A DNA stretch of 64,000 nt from Pseudolabrys sp. (GTDB taxonomy: Bacteria > Pseudomonadota > Alphaproteobacteria > Rhizobiales > Xanthobacteraceae): assembly GCA_022841665.1 (NCBI GenBank), contig JALHRB010000002.1:206375-270374 (forward strand), in the 5' to 3' direction. The position numbers and the translations under genes are program-made. The first letter of the stretch is position 1, and every line of letters begins with the position of its first letter. Positions 33,969 through 43,507 of this stretch are shown here, one piece after another. Below the pieces are notes generated by a model, which had not been told where the DNA came from, ran no database searches, and saw only the letters and a program-made list of their open reading frames with translations.

Positions 33969-35024
33969 TCAGAAAACCCAAAGTGCGTCGGGCGGGAATT
34001 CGATGAAATGCTTGCCCGGCGAGACCGGTGAGTGCGCATAGGTGCGCACGGTGAGATCGCCGGTTGAGAACACCAGCTCCCAGCGCTCGCCGAGATACAT
34101 TTGCGTCTTGAACTGCATCCGCAGCCGGTTCGGCCCGGGCTCTTCCGTGCAGCGGACGCTTTCGATGCGGATGATGCCGGTCGCTTGCGCGCCGGCGGCC
34201 TTGGGGGCGCGCGCCTGTCCGGTGATGCGCTCGCCGTAAATATCGAACGTCGCGCGGCCGTCGGCGGCGTCCACCAGCACGCCTTCGAGCCGGTTGTTGC
34301 TGCCCATGAACTCGGCGGTGAAGAGGTTCTCCGGCTCATTATAGAGTGCGGTCGGCACGCCTTCCTGCGCCACGGTGCCGGCGTCGAGCAGCACGATGCG
34401 GTCGGCGATCGCCATCGCCTCGGTCTGGTCGTGGGTGACGTGGATCGCCGAGATACCGAGCTCGCCGATCAGCGTGCGCAGCCAGGCGCGCGCCTCCTCG
34501 CGCAATTTGGCGTCGAGGTTGGACAGAGGCTCGTCGAGCAGCAGCAGCGGCGGCTGGTAGACCAGCGCGCGCGCGATCGCCACGCGCTGCTGCTGGCCGC
34601 CGGAAAGCTGGTGCGGATAGCGTTCGGCCAGCGCGCCGAGCCCGATCTGCGACAGGGTCTTCCCGACCCGCGTCTTGATTTCGGCGGCGGGCGTGTTGCG
34701 CAGCTTGAGCCCGTAGGCGACGTTGTCGAACACGGTACGGTGCGGCCACAGTGCGTAGGACTGGAACACGAGCCCGAGCCCGCGCTGTTCGGCCGGCAGG
34801 TCAATCTTGCGCGCCGCGTCGAAGAATACGCGGTCGCCGATGGCGATCGAGCCGGCATGCGGCACTTCCAGCCCGGCGATGGCGCGCAGGAGCGTGGTCT
34901 TGCCCGAGCCGGAGGGCCCGAGCAGCGCGACCACGGCGCCGGCCGGCACCTTGAGCGACAGGCCTTTGAGGATCTCGTGGTCGCCGAGGCGCAGGCGCAG
35001 GTCGTTGATCGCCAAGTCGGGCAT
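33969..35024 (-). CDS. ABC transporter ATPase, Fe3+/spermidine/putrescine type
   Basis: 351 residues: Walker A GPSGSGKTT, signature LSGGQQQRVAIARAL, Walker B LLLLDEPLSNLDAKLR, H-loop VTHDQTEAMAIAD, and a C-terminal regulatory TOBE-like domain from about residue 235. This is the FbpC/PotA type. The permease and binding protein are missing next to it, so it pairs with components elsewhere or the operon has been reduced. It sits 9 bp before the DapA-like gene and after DUF924 on the same strand. Confidence 0.87.
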   Translation of the reverse strand: MPDLAINDLRLRLGDHEILKGLSLKVPAGAVVALLGPSGSGKTTLLRAIAGLEVPHAGSIAIGDRVFFDAARKIDLPAEQRGLGLVFQSYALWPHRTVFDNVAYGLKLRNTPAAEIKTRVGKTLSQIGLGALAERYPHQLSGGQQQRVAIARALVYQPPLLLLDEPLSNLDAKLREEARAWLRTLIGELGISAIHVTHDQTEAMAIADRIVLLDAGTVAQEGVPTALYNEPENLFTAEFMGSNNRLEGVLVDAADGRATFDIYGERITGQARAPKAAGAQATGIIRIESVRCTEEPGPNRLRMQFKTQMYLGERWELVFSTGDLTVRTYAHSPVSPGKHFIEFPPDALWVF

Positions 35025-35033
35025 GGCCGCCTT

Positions 35034-35582
35034 TTACCCGGCGAAGCCGCCGCCGTCGAGAAAGGCTTGCTCCTCGGCCGTGGTGGGGCGCCCGAGCACG
35101 GCGTTGCGGTGGGGAAAGCGGCCGAAGCGGCGGATGATGTCGGCGTGCGCTTCCGCCCATTTCAGGCCTTCGGCGTCGCCGCTCGCCTTGTAGAGCGCGA
35201 GGCAGCGCTCCTGGTCGGCCATGTCTTCGGAATGCTCGAACGGCAGGTAGAAGAAGCCGCGCATCTCTTTCGGCACCTGCGCGTCGAAGCCGCGCACCAG
35301 CGCGCCGGCGGCGATGGCGCGGGCGAGCGGATCGGTGGCGAAGGCGCGCGCCTGCCCGCGGAACATGTTGCGCGGAAATTGGTCCAGAAGGATGAGCAGC
35401 GCGAGCGCGCCTTCCGCGTTGGCTTCCCAGTCCCTCAGCCTGCCTTCGGCGGCGGCTTCGTGCGCGGGGAGGAAGCGCTGCCGGATGTCGTCGTCGAAGG
35501 CGGCGTCCTTGGCGAACCAGCGCTTCGGGCCGGCCTCGCGCCAGAAGGTGACGATGTCGGCGGGAGTCACGCTTGCAGCCAT
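35034..35582 (-). CDS. DUF924 family protein
   Basis: 182 residues, soluble, matching DUF924 by VTFWREAGPKRWFAKDAAFDDDIRQRF, LALLILLDQFPRNMFRGQARAFATD and FYLPFEHSEDMADQERCL. The family has a TPR-like helical fold; its biochemical role is unknown to me. Start at 35582 (MAASVTPADIV) follows the fadD stop by 1 bp, implying coupling with fadD. It is a common single-copy companion in proteobacterial genomes. Confidence 0.85.
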   Translation of the reverse strand: MAASVTPADIVTFWREAGPKRWFAKDAAFDDDIRQRFLPAHEAAAEGRLRDWEANAEGALALLILLDQFPRNMFRGQARAFATDPLARAIAAGALVRGFDAQVPKEMRGFFYLPFEHSEDMADQERCLALYKASGDAEGLKWAEAHADIIRRFGRFPHRNAVLGRPTTAEEQAFLDGGGFAG

Positions 35583-35583
35583 G

Positions 35584-37272
35584 TCAGTGCGCCGGAGGGG
35601 ATGATTCGTCGCGCAGCGCGCGGCGCAGGATTTTGCCGACATTGCTCTTGGGCAATTCGTCGCGGAATTCGATGTGGCGCGGCACCTTGTAGCCGGCCAG
35701 CCGCGCGGCGAGGAAAGCGCGCAGCTCGGCTGCGCTCACGTCGGGCGCCTTCTTGACGACGAACAATTTCGCCACCTCGCCGGAATGCTCGTCCGGCACG
35801 CCGATGGCCGCGCACTCCATGAGGCCGCCATGGCTCATCGCCACTTCCTCGATCTCGTTCGGGAACACCTTGAAGCCGGAAACGGAGATCATGTCCTTCT
35901 TGCGGTCGACGATCTTGACGCGGCCCTGCTCGTCCATGATGCCGATGTCGCCGGTGCGGAAGAAGCCGTCTTGCGTCATCACCAGCGCGGTCTCCTCCGG
36001 GCGCTGCCAGTAGCCCGGCATCACCTGCGGCCCGCGCGCGCAAATCTCGCCCTGCTGCCCGGGCATGACTTCGTGGCCTTCCTCGTCGCGGATGGAGATC
36101 TCGGTCGAGGGCAGCGGCAGGCCGATGGTGCCGGTCCAGGCGCCGATGTCGCCGCGGTTGCAGGTGAGCACCGGCGAGGTCTCCGACAGGCCGTAGCCTT
36201 CGATGATCGGACGGCCGGTCGCCTTGAACCAGGCGTCGGCCACCGGCTGCTGCACGGCCATGCCGCCGCCGACCGCGCATTTGAGCAGGCTCCAGTCGAG
36301 CGTCTTGAACTTCGAATGGTGCAGCAGCGCGTTGTAGAGCGTGTTCACCGCCGGGAACGAGTTCACCTTGTATTTGGCGAGCACCTTGATCACGCCCGGG
36401 ATGTCGCGTGGGTTGGGGATCAGAACGCACATGCCGCCGATGCGCAGGCCGGTCAGGAAGCACGCGGTCAGCGCGAAGATGTGGTAGAGCGGCAGCGCGG
36501 TGACGATGGTCATGGCCTCGACCGGCGGCGGCATCGCCAAGAGCGGCGCCTGCCAGACCTCGATCTGCAACACATTGGCGATGAGGTTGCGGTGCAGCAG
36601 TATCGCGCCTTTGGCGATGCCGGTGGTGCCGCCGGTATATTGCAGGAACGCGACGTCGTCGGGGCCGAGCGCGGTCCTGGCGAAGGGCAATCTGCGGCCG
36701 GCGGCGAGCGCGTCGTTGAACATGATCGCGCCAGGGATGGAATAGGCCGGCACCATCTTCTTGACGTGGCGCACCACGCCGTTGACCAGCGCGCCTTTGG
36801 CGAGCCCGAGCATGTCGCCCATGCGCGCGATCACCACGTGCTTCACCGGCGTATGCGGCAGCGCCTGCTGCAGCACGTGCGCGAAGTTCTCCAGCACGAT
36901 GATGGCGTCGGCGCCGGCGTCGGCGAGCTGGAATTCGAGCTCGCGCGGCTTGTAGAGCGGGTTGACGTTCACCACCACGTAGCCGGCGCGCAGAATCGCG
37001 CAGATCGCCACCGGATATTGCAGCACGTTCGGCATCATGACGGCGACGCGGGCGCCGCGTTGCAGGCCGCGGCTCTGCAGGAAGGCGGCGAAGGCGCGCG
37101 AGGCGTCGTCGAGCGCGGCGTAGGTCAGCCGCGCGCCCATGCAGACGCAGGCGTCGCGCGTGGCGAAGGCCTGGAAGCTCTCCTCGAACATCGCGACCAG
37201 CGAAGGGTATGTGGACGCGTCGATGTCGGCGGGGACGCCCGGCGGGTAATGCCGCAGCCAGAGCCGTTCCAT
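35584..37272 (-). CDS. fadD: long-chain fatty acid-CoA ligase
   Basis: 562-residue AMP-forming ligase that activates long-chain fatty acids for beta-oxidation. Motifs are AFLQYTGGTTGIAKGAILLH, IIEGYGLSETSPVLTCN, DGFFRTGDIGIMDEQGRVKIVDRKKDMISVSGFKVFPNEIEE and the C-terminal lysine in LPKSNVGKILRRALRDE. Starts MERLWLRHYPPGVPADID, the usual FadD N-terminus. Sits upstream of DUF924 in one transcription unit. Membrane-associated in the characterised family. Confidence 0.92.
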   Translation of the reverse strand: MERLWLRHYPPGVPADIDASTYPSLVAMFEESFQAFATRDACVCMGARLTYAALDDASRAFAAFLQSRGLQRGARVAVMMPNVLQYPVAICAILRAGYVVVNVNPLYKPRELEFQLADAGADAIIVLENFAHVLQQALPHTPVKHVVIARMGDMLGLAKGALVNGVVRHVKKMVPAYSIPGAIMFNDALAAGRRLPFARTALGPDDVAFLQYTGGTTGIAKGAILLHRNLIANVLQIEVWQAPLLAMPPPVEAMTIVTALPLYHIFALTACFLTGLRIGGMCVLIPNPRDIPGVIKVLAKYKVNSFPAVNTLYNALLHHSKFKTLDWSLLKCAVGGGMAVQQPVADAWFKATGRPIIEGYGLSETSPVLTCNRGDIGAWTGTIGLPLPSTEISIRDEEGHEVMPGQQGEICARGPQVMPGYWQRPEETALVMTQDGFFRTGDIGIMDEQGRVKIVDRKKDMISVSGFKVFPNEIEEVAMSHGGLMECAAIGVPDEHSGEVAKLFVVKKAPDVSAAELRAFLAARLAGYKVPRHIEFRDELPKSNVGKILRRALRDESSPPAH

Positions 37273-37376
37273 GAGGTTTCCCCTGCGCCGCCGGGCTTCC
37301 CGCCGGCCAGCGATTCGCCGTCAGCATGAGTCCAACCGGAACGACGTGCAAGGCCGATGATGCGCGGCCGAAGCGC

Positions 37377-38494
<1,118 letters not shown>

Positions 38495-38498
<4 letters not shown>

Positions 38499-39766
38499 TG
38501 GTTCGCCGAGGAGACTTTCGGCTTGGCGGGCTTCTTGGCCTGCGCCGGCTTCTTCGCGGCCTTCGGCTTGTCGCCCGCGCTTTCGCCGCTCGCCGGCTCG
38601 GGCTTGGCCGCCGTCTTCTTTTTCTTCTTGCCGCCGCCGCCGGTCGCGACCTGCGGCGCATCGGGGTGGCCGGCCGGTCCGGTGTAGACGACGACCGGCG
38701 CCGCGGTCTCGACCGGGGGGCCGAGCACGAACTTGCCGTTCGCCGGTTTCAGGCTGGAAAGTTGGAAAGCTTGCGCGCTGCCGTTTTCGCCGCCGGCGAC
38801 CGTGGTGTCTTCCGGCTGCTCTTCTTCGTTCTCTTCGGACGGCGGCTTGCGCCGGTGGCCGCCGCACATTTCCTCGCGCAGGTTCGGCGGCTGCGCGTCC
38901 ATCGGCGCCAGCGCGTCGACGGTGCCGAGCGAGGGCGTGAGCCAGGAGAGGCCGCCGCTGTTGAAGCCGCGCTCGAGCAGCGCGGCCGCCTTCTGCGCGC
39001 GCACTGAGCCGGAATAGGAGCCGAGCACCACCACGATCAGCCGGCGCCCGTTGCGCGTGGCGGAGGCCACGACGTTATAGCCCGACGCGCAGATGAAGCC
39101 GGTCTTCAGGCCGTCCGTGCCGGGATAGCGGTCGACCAACTGGTTGTAGTTGCGCATCACGCGGTTGCCGTAGCGGATCGCGGAAATGTGCCAGTAGGAA
39201 TCGTAATCGGGGAATTCGCGGAGCAGCGCGCGCGCCAGGATGCCGAGGTCGCGCGCCGACGACACGTGGTTCTCCGCCGGCAGGCCGTTTGCATTGACGA
39301 AGTTGGACTGCGTCATGCCGAGCCGCCGCGCATTGGCGTTCATCATGTCTGCGAAGCCTTCCATCGAGCCGCCGACGCCTTCCGCGATGGCGACCGCGAC
39401 GTCGTTGGCCGATTTCACCATCAGCATCTTCAGCGCATTGTCGATGGTAACGGTGGTGCCGATCTTGAAGCCCATCTTGGTCGGCTGCTGCGCCGCCGCG
39501 TTGCGCGAGACGGTGAGCAGCGTGTTGAGCGAAACCTTGCCCTCCTTGATCGCGCGCAAGACGGTGTAGGCGGTCATCACCTTGGTGACGGAGGCCGGAT
39601 ACCAGGGATAGGTCGCGTTCTCGGCGTGCAGCACCTTGCCGGTGGCGGCTTCGATCAGCAGCGTGGCTTCCGCCTGCGCGCGCGGCGCGGCTGCGGCCGA
39701 CAGCAATACCGCCGCGGCAAAGCCGAGGCCGAAGGCGGCACAGCGGGGGCTCGGGGGAAACCTCAT
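38495..39766 (-). CDS. D-alanyl-D-alanine carboxypeptidase with long charged C-terminal tail
   Basis: 423-residue penicillin-binding protein of the DacA/DacF group that trims peptidoglycan stem peptides in the periplasm. Signal peptide: MRFPPSPRCAAFGLGFAAAV followed by LLSAAAAPRAQA. Catalytic S59-V-T-K62, the SAN motif in MVKSANDVAVAIAEG and KTG in TDGLKTGFICASGYN. From about residue 300 the protein continues into a low-complexity Glu-rich then Lys/Pro/Ala-rich tail (GGGKKKKKTAAKPEP and repeated AKKPA), in place of a membrane anchor. Translation is coupled to the CobW gene. Confidence 0.9.
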
Positions 39767-39956
39767 TCTGCGCGGTCCGTATAGGCTTTTAAGGGCCTCG
39801 GGGGTGCCGAGTTCCATAAGCGGTACTGTGCTAAAGTATCTGAGCCGCGGACGAGAGGCAAAGTCGGACATCCCGGATGATCGTACGCGGTGCTTTTATG
39901 GTGACTTTCGTTCATCGCCGGGTAATACGACCAAAGTTCGGCAAAGGAGCACGCGG

Positions 39957-41123
39957 ATGACTGCCTGTATCGTCGGCTGGGCCCACACCCCCTTCGGTAG
40001 GCTTAACGGCGAGACCGTCGAAAGCCTGATCGTGCGCGTCGCCTCCGAGGCGCTTGCCGATGCCGGCGTCGCCGCCGCCGACGTGGACGAGATCGTGCTC
40101 GGTCACTTCAACGCCGGTTTCTCGGCCCAGGATTTTACCGCCTCGCTGGTCTTGCAGGCCTCGCCCGACCTGCGCTTCAAGCGCGCGCTGCGGGTCGAGA
40201 ACGCCTGCGCCACCGGCTCGGCCGCCGTGCATCAGGGCCTCAAGGCGATCGAGGCGCGCAGCGCGCGCATCGTGCTTGCGGTCGGCGTCGAGCAGATGAC
40301 CGCCACCCCCGGGCCGGAGATCGGCCGCAACCTGCTGAAAGCCTCCTATGTGCGCGAGGAGGCCGACATCGACGGCGGCTTCGCCGGCATCTTCGGCAAG
40401 ATCGCCGGGCTCTATTTCCAGAAGTGGGGCGACCAGTCCGACGCGCTCGCCATGATCGCCGCCAAGAACCACAAGAACGGCGTCGGCAATCCTTATGCGC
40501 AGATGCGCAAGGACCTCGGCTACGATTTCTGCCGCACCGAGAGCGAGAAGAACCCGTTCGTCGCCGGCCCGCTCAAGCGCACCGACTGCTCGCTGGTGTC
40601 GGACGGCGCCGCCGCGGTGGTGCTCGCCGACGTCGAGACCGCGCTGCGGCTCGACAAGGCGGTCGCCTTCCGCGCCGCCGAGCACGTGCAGGACTTCCTG
40701 CCGATGTCGAAGCGCGACATCCTCAAGTTCGAAGGATGCGCGGTCGCCTGGCAGCGCGCGCTCGCCAAAGCGGGGATGCAGCTCGGCGATTTGTCGTTCG
40801 TCGAGACGCACGACTGTTTCACCATCGCGGAGCTCATTGAATATGAAGCAATGGGATTGACGCCCGAAGGTCAGGGCGCGATCGCCATCAAGGAAGGCTG
40901 GACGCAGAAGAACGGCAAGCTGCCGGTCAATCCGTCCGGCGGTCTCAAGGCCAAGGGCCATCCGATCGGCGCTACCGGCGTGTCCATGCATGCGCTCGCC
41001 GCGATGCAGCTCACCGGAAAAGCCGGCGAGTTGCAGGTGGCAAACGCGCGACTCGGGGCCATCTTCAACATGGGCGGGACTTCGGTCGCAAACTATGTAA
41101 GCATTCTCGAACGCATCAAGTGA
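39957..41123 (+). CDS. thiolase-superfamily acyltransferase, SCP-x-like
   Basis: 388 residues. The nucleophilic Cys84 in RVENACATGSAAVHQG and the C-terminal KAKGHPIGATG His motif are conserved. The segment FVETHDCFTIAELIEYEAMG resembles SCP-x thiolases, and the last motif reads FNMGGTSVANYVS where classical thiolases have CxGGG. It is therefore of the lipid-transfer/SCP-x type, which often acts on branched or aromatic acyl chains or has no degradative role. Start at 39957 is chosen for AAAGGAG 7-8 bp upstream; the long upstream extension is in the promoter of the divergent dac gene. Confidence 0.85.
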   Translation: MTACIVGWAHTPFGRLNGETVESLIVRVASEALADAGVAAADVDEIVLGHFNAGFSAQDFTASLVLQASPDLRFKRALRVENACATGSAAVHQGLKAIEARSARIVLAVGVEQMTATPGPEIGRNLLKASYVREEADIDGGFAGIFGKIAGLYFQKWGDQSDALAMIAAKNHKNGVGNPYAQMRKDLGYDFCRTESEKNPFVAGPLKRTDCSLVSDGAAAVVLADVETALRLDKAVAFRAAEHVQDFLPMSKRDILKFEGCAVAWQRALAKAGMQLGDLSFVETHDCFTIAELIEYEAMGLTPEGQGAIAIKEGWTQKNGKLPVNPSGGLKAKGHPIGATGVSMHALAAMQLTGKAGELQVANARLGAIFNMGGTSVANYVSILERIK

Positions 41124-41309
41124 CCGCGCCCGCCCTTCAGGATACCACTCGGCCTAATTAAGTACCGCCCGCCTGGAATAAATTGCGGCATCGATTGTTT
41201 GATATGCAACCATCGGGCGTTAAAATCGATCCGGACCAGAGGTAGGTAATTTTCCCAATTGCGAAGTGCTCGTTCGTCCGCAAACGTGATTCGCGGCATG
41301 GGGGACAAG

Positions 41310-42227
41310 ATGACCAATATCCCGACCGACCTTCTGCGCACCCTGGTGGCGGTCGTCGATCTGCGCAGCTTCACCAAAGCCGCGGCCGTGCTTGGCGTCA
41401 CCCAGCCGGCCGTCAGCGCGCAGATCAAGCGGCTGCAATTCCTGCTGGGCGGCGACTTGTTCGACCGCAGCGCGCAGGGCGTCAGCCTGACGCCGCACGG
41501 CGAGGCGGTGGTCAGCTATGCGCGCCGCATCCTGTCGATCAACGATGAAATCGTGGGCCTGAACGGGGCCGCCCCCAAGCCGCAGCTCGTCATCCGCGTC
41601 GGCACGCCGAGCGATTTTATCGCCTCCATCCTGCCGGACACGCTCGCGCGCTTCCGCGCGCGCTGGCCGGACGTCCGCTACAGCGTGTGTACCGACTTCT
41701 TCGATCCGCTGATGCGCCGGTTGCGCAGCGGCGACATCGACGTGCTGATCGCGTTGTCGATGACGCGGCCGCATGACGCCCGTCATTTCGCCGAGCAGGA
41801 GATCGTCTGGGTGCGCGGCGTCGATACGCATTTCGACCCCGCCGGCCCGGTTCCGCTGGTGTCTTATGGCGAGCCCTGCATCTATCACCGCCACGCAGTG
41901 AAGGCGCTGCGCGCGGCCGGTCTCGATTGGGAGCCGGTGTTCACCGGCCCCAGCCTCAACAGCCTGTGCAATGCAGTCAGTGCCGGGCTCGGCGTCATGG
42001 CGATCACGCGGCGGCGCGCGAACAATCTCGGCATGAACATCTGGGAGGATTCGCCGCTGCCGAAGCTGTCGGATATGTACAGCGGCGTCTATGTGCGCGA
42101 GGGCGGCGTGCGCAGCGCCTACGAGCAGCTCGCCGACGACATCCACGCGGTGATCCACCGGCCGGGTGATGGTTCCACCGCGGCGGCCGCACGGCACGCA
42201 GGCGCGCGCGGCATTTCGGCGGCGTAA
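41310..42227 (+). CDS. LysR-family transcriptional regulator
   Basis: 305 residues: an N-terminal winged helix (DLLRTLVAVVDLRSFTKAAAVLGVTQPAVSAQIKRL, about 6-66) and an effector-binding domain (IRVGTPSDFIASILPDTLARFRARWPDV; FTGPSLNSLCNAVSAGLGVMAITRR). ATG at 41310 has GGGGGAC immediately upstream; an ATG at 41298 is possible. It ends 6 bp from the stop of the convergent binding-protein gene and may regulate the thiolase upstream or that receptor. The 186-bp gap before it is relatively AT-rich and carries an imperfect CGATTG-N9-CAACCATCG arm typical of LysR sites. Confidence 0.87.
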   Translation: MTNIPTDLLRTLVAVVDLRSFTKAAAVLGVTQPAVSAQIKRLQFLLGGDLFDRSAQGVSLTPHGEAVVSYARRILSINDEIVGLNGAAPKPQLVIRVGTPSDFIASILPDTLARFRARWPDVRYSVCTDFFDPLMRRLRSGDIDVLIALSMTRPHDARHFAEQEIVWVRGVDTHFDPAGPVPLVSYGEPCIYHRHAVKALRAAGLDWEPVFTGPSLNSLCNAVSAGLGVMAITRRRANNLGMNIWEDSPLPKLSDMYSGVYVREGGVRSAYEQLADDIHAVIHRPGDGSTAAAARHAGARGISAA

Positions 42228-42233
42228 TTTTCG

Positions 42234-43259
42234 CTACTGAAATTTGCGCTCGGCCGGCGGCGGCAGGAAGGACGCGTCGAACACGTCCTCCAGCTTGGGC
42301 TTCCCGTTCTTGAATTTGTACGCCGCCGTCATCTGATCGATCGCCCGCGCGAACCGCGCGCCGTCGACGCCGCCATAGCCGTCGGCGCGCACTTCCGGCG
42401 TCACGATGCTGTCGCGGATCGCTGCGGTCAGCCTTTCGGTTTCGGTTGCCTTGCGCACCGTATCGCCGCGCTTGAGCACGGATTCGACCGCGCGCGCGGG
42501 CTGCTTCACCGTCTCCTTCAGCCCCTTGAGGAAGGCGCGCAAGAACCCCTTCACCGCGTCCGGGTGGGTCTCGGCAAACTTGGTGTTGACGATGATGGCG
42601 TTGCCGTAGAGCGCGAGGCCATAGTCCGCCATCGGCAGCACGACCATGTCCTCGACCGGCACGCCCCTGGCTTTCAAGTCGATATAGGCGCCGAACGACA
42701 GGCCGGTGATGGCGTCCACCTGGCCCGCCATGAATATCGGTTCGCGCACCGGCAATCCGACATTCTCGATCGTCACTTTGCCGGCGTCGATGCCGGTGGC
42801 CTGCGCGAAAACCGGCCACTGGGCAAAGGCGGGATCGGCGGCCGGCGCGCCGATCTTCTTTCCTTCGAGATCCTTCGGCGTCGCGATGCCGCGGCTCTTG
42901 CGCCCGATCACCGCATAGGCCGGGCGGTTGTAGACCATGAACACCGCCTTCACCGGCGCTGCCGGATTGGCGTCATGAAAACGGATCAGCGCATTGATGT
43001 CGGCGAAGCCCATGTCGAAGAGGCCGGAGGCCACGCGCGTGATCGGCTCGAGCGCATTGGCCGCTTCCTCGATGCTGACATTGAGGCCTTCCGCTTTATA
43101 GGCGCCGCTGTCGAGCGGCAGCAGGAAGGGCGCGGCCGGACCGGAGATCGTGGAGTCGAGGGTGAAGCTGAGCCGTATTTCCGCCGCCGCGGTCGTCGCC
43201 AGCGTGGCGGCCAGAGCGAGGCCCGCCAAGGCCGAGCAGCCGGCTTGGAGAGCACGCAT
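42234..43259 (-). CDS. NitT/TauT-type ABC substrate-binding protein
   Basis: 341-residue periplasmic receptor. Signal peptide MRALQAGCSALAGLALAATL then the fold: IRLSFTLDSTISGPAAPFLLPLDSGAYKAEGLNVSIEEA, DMGFADINALIRFHDANP, TPKDLEGKKIGAPAADPAFAQWP. Ligand class nitrate/sulfonate/taurine/pyrimidine precursor; not resolvable. No permease or ATPase of the type is encoded adjacent. Convergent with the LysR regulator, which may respond to the same compound (inference). Confidence 0.86.
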   Translation of the reverse strand: MRALQAGCSALAGLALAATLATTAAAEIRLSFTLDSTISGPAAPFLLPLDSGAYKAEGLNVSIEEAANALEPITRVASGLFDMGFADINALIRFHDANPAAPVKAVFMVYNRPAYAVIGRKSRGIATPKDLEGKKIGAPAADPAFAQWPVFAQATGIDAGKVTIENVGLPVREPIFMAGQVDAITGLSFGAYIDLKARGVPVEDMVVLPMADYGLALYGNAIIVNTKFAETHPDAVKGFLRAFLKGLKETVKQPARAVESVLKRGDTVRKATETERLTAAIRDSIVTPEVRADGYGGVDGARFARAIDQMTAAYKFKNGKPKLEDVFDASFLPPPAERKFQ

Positions 43260-43507
43260 GAACGGTCGGTCCTTCTACTCGTGGCCCGCGCATCGGCAGA
43301 CGCGCAACGCGGCCGTTACCCGATCTGCTTGCCCTGACAAAAGAGCAAGCCGCTGCAAAGAGCAAGATTACACGGGCGAATCTGAGGCAATTGCTGCCGG
43401 TATGGCTAATCGCGCGCACTTTTTTCGAGGCCGTGCATGCCGGGTTCCCGGCCGGTGGGAATCGCGCGGATTGCGCTAAGCTTTGCGCAGCAAGGGAGCC
43501 TCGATTC

